A DNA stretch of 64,000 nucleotides from Epinephelus fuscoguttatus (GCF_011397635.1 NC_064758.1:21536513-21600512), one strand, 5' to 3'. Shown: positions 33,415 through 44,373, numbered from the stretch's first letter. Made by a program: numbers and translations. Notes: a model not told the origin generated them from the letters alone.

Positions 33415-35039
33415 CCATCGCCATCACACATCATCAAAACTACATTATTAAGTGGTAGGTTCTTGTTATCTTCCCAACAGGGTACTGGGAGACATTGAAA
33501 AGAGAAACATTGAGTGCAATAAATTCCCATCTGACTCATAAAAATGCAACATGACACTTTAAAGGTCAAACCGAGAATCCCTGTGACGAGGCGTCATGTA
33601 GTGAGTTTTAGTTCTCACTTGTTGTAAATTTGATCCTGTACTTGAGCAGTTGCACTCAAGAGAATTCTACTTTTATTAACTTTCTTAAGATAAGATCTAG
33701 CTTTGTGTATTTCTCAGACAGCTTTGTCTCGTCTTCACCACAGAACCAGCGCAGGACACTACGTATAACTGCAGCTATATGTCAGGCTCACCATATGTGG
33801 GCTTTAAATTACTAGGCTTGGCCGTAGCATCACAGCACATCATTTAAGTCGCCGAGACCTTTAAAAACTATTATTGTCCTCAAGGCAAAGATAAACAGTG
33901 ATTTACTGAGGAGAAAGACAGCTTCGGTTCATTTCTAAGTGCTGGTGTATGCAAGCTGAGCGCCGTGGGGCATCAAACCTGTGGCTTCTTAATGATCTCA
34001 GACTGTGTGTGGGTAGAAAACGTTCTCCTGTCACTTCACCCGTAAAGGTCTGTTCTGTTTTCTCCACCTGGGCTTGTTTAAAACTGTTTTTATCAGCGTT
34101 GAGGTGTCGATAGCCAAACACAAAGACAACTGGTATCAATCAAGTGCAGGCCAACGAGAGGCTGTAACTCTGTTATAGACAGGAAGGATGTGAGGGGAAC
34201 AATCAGGGTCTGAGGCTAGATCAAGGTGGGTGCTTTGATCAGTTTGTAACTCAATCAGGTCTTTGCACACACACAGACACAAACATACTTACAGAGGATT
34301 TGTATCCCTACATTTATGAGGACTCTCTTTGACTAAATACTTCCAAACTTATTTTATTTTAGACATTATTTTAGTGTGCAGCCACCTGGCTAGTGGCCCT
34401 ATGACTCTCTAGGTGCCCCTCCTGTGCTGTTTTTGTTCGTTTAGGTACATCATGTTATCTGCGTTGTGTCTTTTCAAAATACATTTCTATTTTCACAGGA
34501 TATGGTGGGGCTCAGAGCATCAAATAAATGAAGCTGCCCAGTGCGTCTCATACCACCATTAATGGCTGCCTCTGTGCCTCAGTATCTGATGTTAAGGGCC
34601 ACTGACCAAGTATCGAGTTTTGGTGAGTCAGGAGTGAGACATGGTTGGTTAAAAGGTAACAAATTCTGCTGACCTGCACTCATTTGTTTAATCTGTTTTA
34701 AACTTATGGGTGGTTGGCAGACTATTTCTTGGCAGAGCACATAAACCTTAGGAAGTCTCTGTTGTTTCCCCAACAACCTTACCGCGGAAGATACACTCAG
34801 CCAAGAAAAAATGCAGTTCATAACTCAGCGTGAAATTGCAAATCGTCCTTTTTCCAACCCAGTCACCACCACCAGAATGAATGTTGGCATTGTATGTTAC
34901 ATTTGTATGTTATTATGTGGTCGATACATTAAAACTATAAGTTTTAACAGCACTGTGGTTAACATGGTCAGGTTTAGGCACAAAAACTACTTGGTTATGG
35001 TTTGGAAAAGATCATGTTTTGGTTATAAGGTCTAATGTG

Positions 35040-35545
35040 AAGAACAGTGGCATCGAGTGGTGAGGTCGCAGATTACAATCAACTGAAACTTCTCCCGTGC
35101 TCCAAGCATATAGGAGAACGACGGTGGCCGACACGAAATCACGAGCTGGGAGAAATTTTCCTTGAGGGCTTTCTACCAGAAAGGGATGTCTTGGTTAAAG
35201 TTTTAAAAAAAAAAAAAAAAAGTCGGGGTTTGGGTTAAAATGAGTAGATTTCAGATGGAAAGGGATTTCATGGAGAAAGCCTACAAGGAAAACTTCTCCC
35301 ACTTGAAAACATGAAAACGTGAATGGGCCTAACTAGAGACAGTGTTTGATTTAACCATTCTGGGCTACCGTAGAAGCCATGGAAGAGGACCCACTCTGTT
35401 TTGATATAAATGGCTCATCCTAAGGTAACGAAAACACAACAATTCTAATTTTCAAGTGATTATACACTAATGAAAACATAGTTATTAATAAAATTCATAT
35501 TTCTACCAATATGTCAGCCACACTGACTCACTGGACCTTTTAAAT
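35040..35545. repeat. Non-autonomous DNA transposon-like repeat, copy 2
   Basis: Starts near GTGGCATCGAGTGGTGAGG and ends CACTGGACCTTTTAAA. It is the same family as 13595-14222, matching best in the last 200 bp. A run of A lies at 35203-35221. Confidence 0.5.
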
Positions 35546-36689
35546 ATCCAGTCTTGGTGCCATAATTCCCGCTGGATATACAGCGATGGCTTGCTAGAAA
35601 ACAACTGTTGTTGTTTGTTGGATTGGATCAGTGTTTTGTAGCTTGGCAGCTGTCACACCATCCACTATCCCCTTTACCCCCAATGACAAAGTCAACTCAT
35701 ATATGTAATCACAACTATGTCACTTTAGAAATGTTGATATGATACGTATGAAACCTACAAATGGACAGTGACTGGGCTGCCTTTTTTACTCTTTGATTTT
35801 TACACATCAAACAAACTACACACAGTGTATTCATTAGTAAGCCCTTTCCAGTCTTTATGGCTGAAGCCTTATATTCACCATGCAGATATGAAAGTGGTAT
35901 CTATCATCTCATCCAGTTCTCACCAAGACAGTGAATAATCAAAATGTTGAACTGTTTCTCTGAAATCCTGACTAAGACTCTCCCTCTGAACTCCATTCAC
36001 TTTCCCTTATTACTATGTCTTTGTGAGGACATTAATCCTTCTGGGCGAACTGCACACTCACACCTCAGCGTTGAACGGCTCTGGCATGTAGGGTTGAGTC
36101 GTTGGACATGTTGTGACTGGTGCGCATGAACAGGTGATACATGCCATATTATTCTATTTCTTACTACCAAGGGCTTTCATGTGTTTTTATCAGAAGCTAT
36201 TTGGGGTTTTCAGAGTGAGTTTACCAACCAGGTGAGTGTGCATGAATGTGCTTGTGGTTTTTCCTGTGAACTCGAGTGGCAAGTTACTCAGCAAAAACGA
36301 TGTGAGTAAGTGACAAAGTTCCTTTGAAGCACAAGTGAAATGAAAATATTAAAAACTTCAGATAGTGAGGTATGACTGGAATACTGCACTATAAGGCAAC
36401 AACATCTGTATCTTCTCTACACTCACATTTGATGATATTACAAAGTCAAATATGAGATCAACTTGTCCTGATATGATTTATTGGGACATTTGCCTGAGGT
36501 GAATACCTGTAGTTTGATACTGTAATAGGAGTAGAATAATCTGCAGGCAATGTTCTGTTGTTTCATACTGGGAGATAACAGTTCAACTCTTTTTTTAATA
36601 CCATTTATCAGATGAGACAGTCTTTTCCTATCACTGTGAGGCTGCTGGGCGTTTTCATTCAGCAGAGGTTTCAACACCTCCCTCCACTC

Positions 36690-36761
36690 GCAGTTTAAAT
36701 GTAGAGTGAGAAAACCTCTGTGAGGTGCCAGTGTCCTGCGTGAAGGAGCAAAGGCGCAGCG
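36690..36761 (+). promoter_or_regulatory. ca6: ca6 proximal upstream region
   Basis: A TTTAAATG motif at 36694-36701 could serve as a weak TATA-like element about 65 nt before the ATG. No other core element is visible. The start codon context GCGATGG is acceptable. Confidence 0.25.
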
Positions 36762-36852
36762 ATGGAGCTCTTCTCTGTGTTCGTCCCCGCTGTTTTGGTC
36801 TGTGCTGTCAGAGCTGGGATTCCTCATGATGGAATACACTGGACATACACAG
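36762..36852 (+). CDS. ca6: ca6 exon 1 (signal peptide)
   Basis: Encodes [20 protein letters not shown] then [10 protein letters not shown] plus one base. The hydrophobic segment followed by Arg-Ala-Gly looks like a cleavable signal peptide. Donor ACACAG|GTAGGC. This is the only ATG in frame with the domain. Confidence 0.9.
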
Positions 36853-39800
36853 GTAGGCGCCTTATTTTACAATTTAATTTAAATCACACGCCTAATTTAA
36901 AAAACAAAAGTGACGGAGTTATATTGGATTTAAATGTTTGATGCGTAAAACGCGCGTAACAACCTCTCCAGTGCGTATTTGTTTTGAGATAAGAAACTGC
37001 CAAGTTGTTTGGATATTACAAGGCTCTTGTTATTATCCCACATTCACCCGAGGCACTTGGTTGCTATGTTTTCAGTGTGGCGCGCGCTGCTTTTGCCAAA
37101 TACCCCTGTGGATAACCACAGTCAGACTGTGTGGTTACACCAAGAGCTTATGAAGACAGTCGCAGAGACAAATTATTAGGTGTATGCAAACAGCGTGGCA
37201 GCACTTAATTACCTGGGAGTGTACACCATCAGGAAGTACAACACAACCAGCTGCCACAATATCCAGTTGAGCAAGTCCCTTTCGTGTCATGTCACTATGG
37301 TTTAAAATCCATAAACAAGCACTGATATATCGCAATAGTTCGAACAAGGTCGCATCTTTAATTCATTTATCTGTGGGGGATTTTTACAATGTGATAATAT
37401 TTTTCGGGGCTTGTTGTTATCACCCAGAGGGAGCTTTGGACCAGATGCACTGGCCGACTAAGTACCCTTCATGTGGCGGTAAGAAGCAGTCACCAATAGA
37501 CATCCAGCGGCGAAGCGTGAGACATAACCCAGACATACTGCAGCTGGAGCTTACCGGATATGATGCTCAGAAAGGAACCTTTCAAATGACCAACAACGGG
37601 CATTCCGGTAAGAGAAGAAAGCATGGAGAAAATTAATAAATTTCTCAACCTCAGAATGAAGTCACTGTTAAAGGGTCGTGCCACTGTTTCTGCTGTTCTA
37701 GTTCCTGAACAGTCACAAAACTGTATTTGACTGCTGACCATTGTACTGTCAAGATTTTCAAATGTTTGAAAGTTTTCCCTCTTTTCCTTAATTTCTCTAT
37801 GGTGTAAAACTCAATGAACACATTCTCAAACCTTTTGTGAGTTGTGTAATCTATGCACATTTTACCCCAGAGCACCAATAGAGCGATGGATGGTAGGCCT
37901 ACTGATTTGATTAAAAAAAAAATTGCATCACTTCTCATCAATAATATATATTTGAATTATTGAGTACTTTATGTCCATTGTGGTAGATTGCACAACTTTA
38001 TATATCAGTCATGAACATAGCCCACATAACACACGCTATCTGTATAAGTACAGGCATATAGCGAATAAAGATTTCACATTATTTTAGTTTTATTTATTTA
38101 TTTATTTTATTTGTACTTTTGTAATACTTTTGTGGTTAGCACTACATCACTTTTTTTCCTTTTTCTCTTTCATCAGACTCTTGAGCTGCTCTCATCTGTT
38201 ATCTTGTTTTGTCTTATGTTGTCTTGTGTCGTATGTTGTCTTGTCTAATGTTATCTTGTCTTGTCTTATGTTGTCTTGTCATGTCTTATGTTATCTTGTG
38301 TTGTCTTGTCTTATGTTGACTTGTCTTGTGTCGTATGTTGTCTTGTCTTGTCTTATGTTGTCTTGTCATGTCTAATGTTGTCTGATCTTGCCTTGTGTTG
38401 TCTTGGCTTGTCTTATGTTGTCTGGTCTTATGTTATCTTGTCTTGTGTTGTCTTGGCTTGTCTTATGTTATCTTGTGTTGTGTTATCTTGTCTTATTTTA
38501 TGTTGTCTTGTCTTGTCTTAAGTTATCTTGTCTTGTCTTATTTTATGTTGTCTTGCGTTACGTTATCTTGTCTTGTGTTGTCTTGTCTTACGTTGTCTTG
38601 TCTTATGTTCTCTTGTCTCCTCTCGTCTTATGTTATCTTATCTTAAATAAATTTGTTTTGTTTTTTTATTTATCAGGCTAATTTAACTTATATTTCACAA
38701 GGAAGTCACTTGAGATTAAAATCTCTTTCCCTTTTTCGAGGGAGACCTGGCCAAGATAGTACACCATCACAAGGTTACAAAACTTATAAAATACAGCATG
38801 TCAAAAACAGACAAGGAACAATTAAAAACAGAGCACATTAAAAACACTCAGGGACAAGGGAGACATAATACAAAATCCATGTTTTTCAGTTGTACTTTTC
38901 AGTTACACAACTTCATGACGCTGTAGTGTGTTGTGAAGGTTATTCCACGACCAGGGTGCAAAATAGGTGATAGCTGTTCTACCAAGCTCTGAGTAAATCC
39001 AGGGTATCTGGTAGAGGAGGCTCCAAGTAGAGTGAAAATCATAACAGCTGTTGGTGAGTGACCGAGGGTCACTTAAATGGAAAACACACAATCATTACAA
39101 AATCTGAACGACTTTAGCCGGTATGCACAGTAATCATTATTTGTATGCTGCCTTTAATATCTGACTATCTTTATGTTTCCATCAGTTCAAATCGACCTGC
39201 CTCCCACGATGGTGATCACCAAGGGCCTCCCGGGAAAATACACAGCTGTCCAGATGCACCTGCACTGGGGGGGCTGGGACCTGGAGGCCAGCGGAGCGGA
39301 GCACACCATAGACGGCATTCGTTACATGGCCGAGGTTGGCTTAAAGCTGAGTCTTTAAAAATAAATGTGCGGCTCTATAAACAAAGATAGCAAGATAGCA
39401 TTGTATCAGTAAGGAAACCAGAAGTACCTACATCTTGTAATTTAAAAAAAAAAAGATCCTCGATGCAGATTTATTTGACAGAGGCCTTGATATTCATCAG
39501 CATATTTCCCTGCAAAGGTATCTCTTTGCTGCCTATAAGTCAGCCTTAATTTGCTTGTTTTTTATTTAAGATTTTAACAAAATTTAAAGCTAATACATGT
39601 TCTGCCTTTTAAAAGAGCCATTTCATTTGTAAAGCACGTCATCATTTATATTTTGGCACCTAACCTGTTCTGCATTTCCACCTTGTCTTTCAGCTCCATG
39701 TTGTCCATTACAATTCTGACAAGTACGAGAGCTTTACTGAAGCCAGAGATAAGCCGGACGGGCTGGCAGTGCTCGCCTTTTTCTACGATGTACGTAAGCC

Positions 39801-42800
39801 ACAAACACTTTCGTTCCCTTTTCTCTATGTTCTGCTTTGTCTGCCCACCGTGTTGGTTGAAATCTGCACAGGATGCCAGCCCTATTTCTAAATAAATGAT
39901 CATCAGTTCTGCTATAGGAAGTTTACAGAAAGGGCGTCTTTGTGCTGAAAAAATGATTACCAAATGCCCTGTGAAGTGTATGATACTTTGTTTCAGTCAT
40001 CCTGCCGGGTATAAGGCTCTATTGAATGTTCATGTGCACGGCGACACGTTGAATGAGTGCTTGTTTCCAGAGGAATGCTCCGGATCTCAGACAGTCAGCG
40101 GCTCTCAGCTGTGAGACGTCATCTCTGCAGCAACACCACCGCTGGCATTCACTGTGATAGCAGCTCAGAGTGGCAGAGAGTTAGTGCTATTGGGACAAAC
40201 TAATTTAGTAACAAATGATATAGATGAACTGACATGGAAGTTTAAAGGACAATCACAGTTAATTACATCTGAGGACATCAGTCAGATGGGGCAGGATGTA
40301 ATGTATTGTGAAGGGAAAACAAAGGTTAACTGTAGAATAATTAACCAAGGTTTACATTAAAAACATCCATCACAGTTTAAAGACCGACATTCTGTGTCAA
40401 CTTTGACCTTTTGTATCTGACACGGGGGGTTATTATGAACATCTTATGTGCACTTATGTTAAGTTTTACCACCAAATAACATAGTTTAGAAACCTTAAAA
40501 AGCGAAACATTTCCCTTGTTTACAACCTGCCAGATGTTTCTTGCCCTTCAAGGATTCTGAAGTGATGTTACTGTGTTCCCAGGTCTTTGGAAAATACAAA
40601 TTATCTTAACATACAATGAGTAAACCTACAGAAAAAACAAGGCTAAAGGTTTAATATATTTAACCCTTATACCAAGAATCACGTCCCCCATTTCTATTCC
40701 TTTACACACGCTTACTCACACACTTGTGTCGTCTTTAATGACTGAACATTTATGCTTCAGTTTTGGTTTACTTTCAGGATGGGCATTTTGAGAACACGTA
40801 CTACAGTGATTTCATCTCCAATCTGGCCAGAATCAAATATGCAGGTGAGTTACTGCACACAGAAACTAACTGACCACAGTGCTTGAGATTTATGAGACGT
40901 TTAAGGGGAACTTCACCCCAAATTCATGTATTTTATTCTCGTGGTCTAAGACAGTCCAAAAGTATTAGGTCCAGTCAACATGAACAACTCCCTCCCAAAT
41001 CCAAAAGCTAGAAAACTCAAATGTGTGATGTCATAGGATATTAAGTCTGGAGCTGCTCCATAGACAATGAATGGTAAAAGATGTTCTAGATAACCTTCAT
41101 TGTCTGTGGAGCAGCTCCAGACATTATGCTTGGTGACATCACAAGTTTGAGACTTCCTTCTGTGGTTTCTGACTTTGAGAGAGTAGCTCATGTTCACAAA
41201 TGTTTATTGAACTTTCCAAGGCCACGGAAATAACATTGGAATTCTTCATTTAGGTGGTGTTGCCTTTTAAATGAATCAAAAAGCCACAAAGTGATCCTTT
41301 GTATATCAGTTATTCACCCTTTGTTACCTTCAATTTGTGATGAAAACTTTGCTTCTCACATTCAATAAACCAAAAATTGTAAAACAGAGAAATTGTTGAT
41401 GAACTCAAGTTATAGGGAGCTGTATTCAGCAACAGCAAAACTATACCAAACACCCATTTAAACCCTCACACAACTTGCAGTATAATCTAAGACTCATTTT
41501 TCCAGTCGTATACTCAGTACTTCCCAAACACTTGAATTTTCACTGAGACATTACTATTTAACACTTCAACACACAAAGAGCACACACGGGCAAACACACA
41601 TGCTGCAATTTAAGCAAAAAGGCATGTGTTTAGGAAGTACTGGGTATATGACTGGATAAATGAGACTTGGACTTTACTGCACGAGATGTGTGAGAGTTTG
41701 TTAACAGATGTTTTGATATAGTTTTGCTGTTGTTAAATGTGGCCCCCTATGACTTAAATTCATCAAGAATTTTCTAAGTTTTTGGATTCTTTGTTCACTG
41801 CAGAGGCATATGAGAAAAACAAAGTTTCCCTCATGAATTCAGTGTAACACAGGGTGAGTAACAGATATACAATGGTCATTTTGTGGGTAATGTAATCCTT
41901 TAATGTGATCCCGACAGGTCAGTCCATGCACATATCGAACCTCGATGTGCGCTCCATGCTCCCCGAGAACCTCAACCATTTCTTCAGATACCAGGGCTCT
42001 CTCACCACGCCGCCCTGCTATGAGAGCATCCTCTGGACTGTGTTTGATACTCCCATCACTCTCTCTCATAACCAGGTACAGTGGACAGGGAGGCCTTTGT
42101 TCCAAAATTTAGCTGATTAAAAAAAGTAATACCATCAGCTATTCTGTAATATATAGAACCAAATGGGAACTATTTAAAGAAAGTTGGCTTATTTTGAATA
42201 TTATGTGGTGCCATGCCATAGCTTAATCTTCTTCTCTGTTGTGTTTAGATCAGGAAACTGGAGAGTACTCTGATGGACATGGACAACAAGACCTTGTGGA
42301 ATGATTACCGCATCGCCCAGCCTCTCAACGACCGTGTGGTGGAGTCATCTTTCCTGCCACGTCTGGGGAAAGGAAGTGTGTAACTTACTGTAACAGTGTG
42401 ATTACACAACATCATTTATTCCTCAGAAATGAAATTGGGCACAACCGTGGCCTGAGTCTAATCCATGTCATCTTTTGTCCTTTCAGCATTTTGTCGGCAA
42501 GATGAGATTGAATCCAGGCTCCTGAAGATCGAGGGTCTGATAACGTCTCTTGGAAAGCATATGCATTCAGGTGGGTTATAAAACCTGCACACGATGGCTA
42601 GGTGTGAAATGAAAGCGCCCATATTTACACTCTTTTTTACTTATTCCCTGAAAGGTGGACTCCGCAACCAAAGGCCCACCAGATATGGTGAGTGTTTTGT
42701 TTTCATTCTGATTGAATCTGAGACTGTGGATGATGAAAGGTAGATGGATGTTTCTTGCTCTCCAGTTTGATTCCAGTGTTTCTATTTTCCTCAGAACCCC

Positions 42801-43429
42801 GCGCTCTGTTTCCTCTGGTGCTCAACTTCCAGGAGAAAAATTCTGGAAGTTATGCTTTGGCCCGTCTCAGCCATGCCATGGAGCTGGACTCATTCACCGT
42901 CTGCATGCATGTCCTGCCTCAAGCTGATGGGGTCAACACTGCCATCTCCTATGCCAGTAACGGCATCGACAATGAGTTGCTGATCTCCATCAGCGAGGAC
43001 AGAGATACAAGAGAGGTGGGCCTCTGGATTGGCAATGAGTTCGTCAACCTGCCCCACAACTTCAAGTCCCATGACTGGGCCAACTACTGCATCACCTGGT
43101 CGTCTCACACCGGTGGCGCGGAGCTATGGATCAACGGCATGGTAGGGGAGCAGCGGTACCTGAAGAGCGGTTACACAATCAGCCCTGGCGGTGTGTTCAT
43201 CCTGGGCAAAGACCAGGATGGAATACTGGGCATCTCCAACGCAGACGACTTTGTGGGGAAGATGACTGATGTCAATGTGTGGGACTATGTGCTGACAACA
43301 GCAGATATCCGGGACCAGATGTCATGTGAGAGAAACAGCACCACGGTGGGAAATGTGTTCAGCTGGGGAACCACCAAACTGAGTCTGTACGGAGGGGTGC
43401 AGCTGGACAGCCAGTACAGATGCTCCTGA
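36762..43429 (+). CDS. ca6: Secreted carbonic anhydrase VI with pentraxin domain, whole gene
   Basis: Ten exons (36762-36852, 37428-37607, 39186-39334, 39694-39789, 40778-40844, 41918-42075, 42249-42375, 42487-42570, 42655-42687, 42795-43429) join in frame to 1,620 nt, 539 aa, all with GT/AG borders. Order: signal peptide (about 1-18); alpha-carbonic anhydrase domain (about 25-280) with the proton-shuttle His (NNGHS), zinc ligands in MHLHW and LHVVHYN, the gate SLTTPPC, and a Cys pair (PSCGG, TPPC) as in secreted isoforms; a short linker from two small exons; then a pentraxin domain of about 205 residues. The enzyme interconverts CO2 and bicarbonate outside the cell. Human CA6 lacks the pentraxin part; its presence in non-mammalian CA6 is established. 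The position next to eno1 and slc2a5 supports the ortholog call. Confidence 0.95.
37428..37607 (+). CDS. ca6: ca6 exon 2
   Basis: 180 nt encoding [27 protein letters not shown] and onward to MTNNGHS. It contains the first disulfide Cys and the His of NNGH. Confidence 0.96.
38205..38645 (+). repeat. TTGTC/TTATG minisatellite in ca6 intron 2
   Basis: About 440 bp of imperfect tandem units built from TTGTCTTGTCTTATG. It leaves all three plus frames open and gives Leu-Ser-Cys-Val-rich translations, which are artefacts of the repeat and not genes. Confidence 0.9.
38690..39090 (-). mobile_element. LINE 3' end with ORF2 tail in ca6 intron 2
   Basis: On the minus strand, [20 protein letters not shown] then LHNTLQ resembles the ORF2 C-terminus of Rex/L2-type fish LINEs. 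It is followed by the typical 3' tail TCTTGGCCAGGTCTCCCTCG and AGAGATTTTAATCTCAA. It is 5'-truncated and frame-broken. The assignment is from memory of such tails. Confidence 0.65.
39186..39334 (+). CDS. ca6: ca6 exon 3
   Basis: 149 nt: [49 protein letters not shown]. It holds two zinc-ligand His (MHLHW) and the Glu of the EHT network. Donor GAG|GTTGGC. Confidence 0.96.
39694..39789 (+). CDS. ca6: ca6 exon 4
   Basis: 96 nt: [32 protein letters not shown]. It contains the third zinc His (VVHYN). The donor GAT|GTACGT was chosen because it keeps the residue spacing of human CA6; GTAAG four bases later would break the frame. Confidence 0.94.
39890..40760. other. ca6 intron 4, nothing else recognised
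   Basis: AT-rich intron without clear repeats or additional exons. Open frames here are under 75 codons and carry no domain. Confidence 0.5.
40778..40844 (+). CDS. ca6: ca6 exon 5
   Basis: 67 nt: [20 protein letters not shown] then YA plus one base; it matches the ENTYYSNF region of human CA6. Confidence 0.95.
40903..41225. mobile_element. Palindromic (foldback) element in ca6 intron 5
   Basis: Two 27-bp arms with one mismatch, 41045-41071 and 41096-41122 (GTCTGGAGCTGCTCCA core), flank a 24-bp loop. Weaker inverted similarity extends outward to about 40990 and 41180 (TGTGATGTCA and its complement). This is typical of a non-autonomous foldback DNA element. Outer limits are approximate. Confidence 0.6.
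41265..41902. mobile_element. Foldback DNA transposon ending 15 nt before ca6 exon 6
   Basis: The ends resemble a teleost element whose termini read TTAAAGGAATACTTCACCC; the right end here is GTGGGTAATGTAATCCTTTA. The interior is a long imperfect palindrome (CAACAGCAAAACTATA near 41433 against TATAGTTTTGCTGTTG near 41717). The same family lies in slc2a5 intron 4 (54039-55950). It supplies the sequence directly upstream of the exon 6 acceptor. Confidence 0.6.
41918..42075 (+). CDS. ca6: ca6 exon 6
   Basis: 158 nt: [40 protein letters not shown] and onward to LSHNQ. It carries the gatekeeper Thr residues of LTTPP and the second disulfide Cys. Acceptor CCCGACAG is short of pyrimidines. Confidence 0.95.
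42249..42375 (+). CDS. ca6: ca6 exon 7
   Basis: 127 nt: [35 protein letters not shown] and onward to LGKG; it completes the carbonic anhydrase fold (NDYR..QPLN.RVV). One potential N-glycosylation site, NKT. Donor GGAA|GTGTGT. Confidence 0.93.
42487..42570 (+). CDS. ca6: ca6 exon 8 (linker)
   Basis: 84 nt: [20 protein letters not shown] then LGKHMHS. The heptad-like [13 protein letters not shown] could form a short helix joining the two domains, perhaps helping oligomerisation. It has no counterpart in human CA6. Confidence 0.88.
42655..42687 (+). CDS. ca6: ca6 exon 9 (33-nt microexon)
   Basis: It encodes [11 protein letters not shown] between phase-1 splice sites (CTGAAAG acceptor, G|GTGAGT donor). 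Skipping it would remove 11 residues without changing the frame, so optional use is possible. Confidence 0.8.
42795..43429 (+). CDS. ca6: ca6 exon 10, pentraxin domain
   Basis: A single exon of 635 nt encodes the whole pentraxin domain, [20 protein letters not shown] to [10 protein letters not shown]. Visible features are the canonical Cys pair (FTVCMHV and NYCITWSS), calcium-site-like [12 protein letters not shown] and GKDQDG (usually EQDS), and [13 protein letters not shown]. The His of the usual HxCxSW signature is Asn here. A final Cys precedes the terminal Ser. Confidence 0.96.
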
Positions 43430-43472
43430 AGAGGCTCAGCTGCTTCTGTTCGCATGAGCATTAAAACGCTGC

Positions 43473-43478
43473 AATAAA
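43473..43478 (+). terminator. ca6: ca6 polyadenylation signal, proximal
   Basis: AATAAA 44 nt past the stop codon. A second AATAAA lies at 43629-43634; either may be used. Confidence 0.6.
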
Positions 43479-43628
43479 CCTTAATATCACTGCTGATGGT
43501 GGGGATTTAAAATGTGTGACATATGTGATGATGGGTAAAATGTCTTTCAGGCACCTGTAAGTCAATCTTTAATGCAAACTGTATCGCATAGCTTCAGCCA
43601 TGTATTGCATTCATACCTTTGCATCATC

Positions 43629-43634
43629 AATAAA
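43629..43634 (+). terminator. ca6: ca6 polyadenylation signal, distal
   Basis: AATAAA about 200 nt past the stop codon, followed by a GT-rich stretch (GACTTGTTGGTTTGTTTGG), the better downstream element of the two. Confidence 0.55.
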
Positions 43635-44269
43635 GGCTTACAAGTGACTTGTTGGTTTGTTTGGTTTCTTAAGCCCCCATTCATGCCTTTAAAAGGCTGC
43701 ATGCCATGCACACATCAAGGCTCACTACACCCCTTGCTCCTACCACTTGATGCAGAGCTGCCAAGCGTCACGCTTTGAGTGTGACAGTCACGCAATTTGA
43801 CCCATTCTCACACCACACGCCACACTTGACATTTCTCACGCTTATATTTCTCCATTCAATACTCTATATTTATTTTTTATGATAATAAACTTTGGTCCTC
43901 GCGGCTTGCCGTAGTTTGAGTAACTCTGATTGACTGACCGAGATAACCAATCCCAGATCAATCCATCAGTCCTCTGTGCCTAAATCTAACCAACCACGGA
44001 AGGCACCACGCAATATAAACCAATCAGAAGCAACGTAAGGAGGGTCTTGGCGTCTCTAACTTTCTTTCACACACAACAGCGCCGACATTTAAAACCCACT
44101 CAACGTTCTCCTGCTTGCTAGTTGCTAGAAGACGGACGGTAGGTAACTACCCAATTTTGTTCACTGTTGATTCGCTATTTCTCCTTGAGTTTCCTAGTTA
44201 ATATGTACTGTTTTAAGGCTGCTATAAGTCTATCATTGTCCTGTATTTGTTGCAGAGCTTTGTAACATT

Positions 44270-44325
44270 TATTTGCCTCTTCTCTTGGCCAGTTCACACT
44301 TGAAAAAGAGACTCTAACGTTAGTC

Positions 44326-44330
<5 letters not shown>
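44270..44330 (+). mobile_element. Degraded LINE 3' tail
   Basis: TCTTGGCCAGTTCACACTTG then AAAAAGAGACTCTAACG...TCTCAATG matches the pattern of the teleost LINE tail seen at 46310 and 38700. It is followed by a (GT)n tract. Confidence 0.45.

Positions 44331-44372
<42 letters not shown>
44330..44372. repeat. (GT)n microsatellite
   Basis: About 21 GT units, uninterrupted, likely polymorphic. Confidence 0.9.

Positions 44373-44373
<1 letters not shown>

Larger units (their letters stand above)
26330..36700. other. Intergenic region between eno1 and ca6
   Basis: About 10 kb without a gene I can support. It contains scattered simple repeats, a SINE-head remnant (29.09 kb), dispersed repeat copies (27.7, 28.5, 29.8, 32.2 and 35.0 kb) and an unidentified coding remnant at 33.25-33.41 kb. 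The 30.0-30.9 kb stretch is repeat-free and of even composition; it might be conserved non-coding DNA or part of a long non-coding RNA, but nothing decides this. Confidence 0.4.

Noticed and set aside
38130-38681. Several plus-strand frames of 81-97 codons with Leu/Ser/Cys/Val-rich products
   Set aside because: They are created by the TTGTC/TTATG minisatellite in ca6 intron 2, and all three frames look alike.
41095-41122. microRNA precursor
   Set aside because: Hairpin arms extend into wider inverted similarity typical of a foldback transposon; no independent support for a miRNA.
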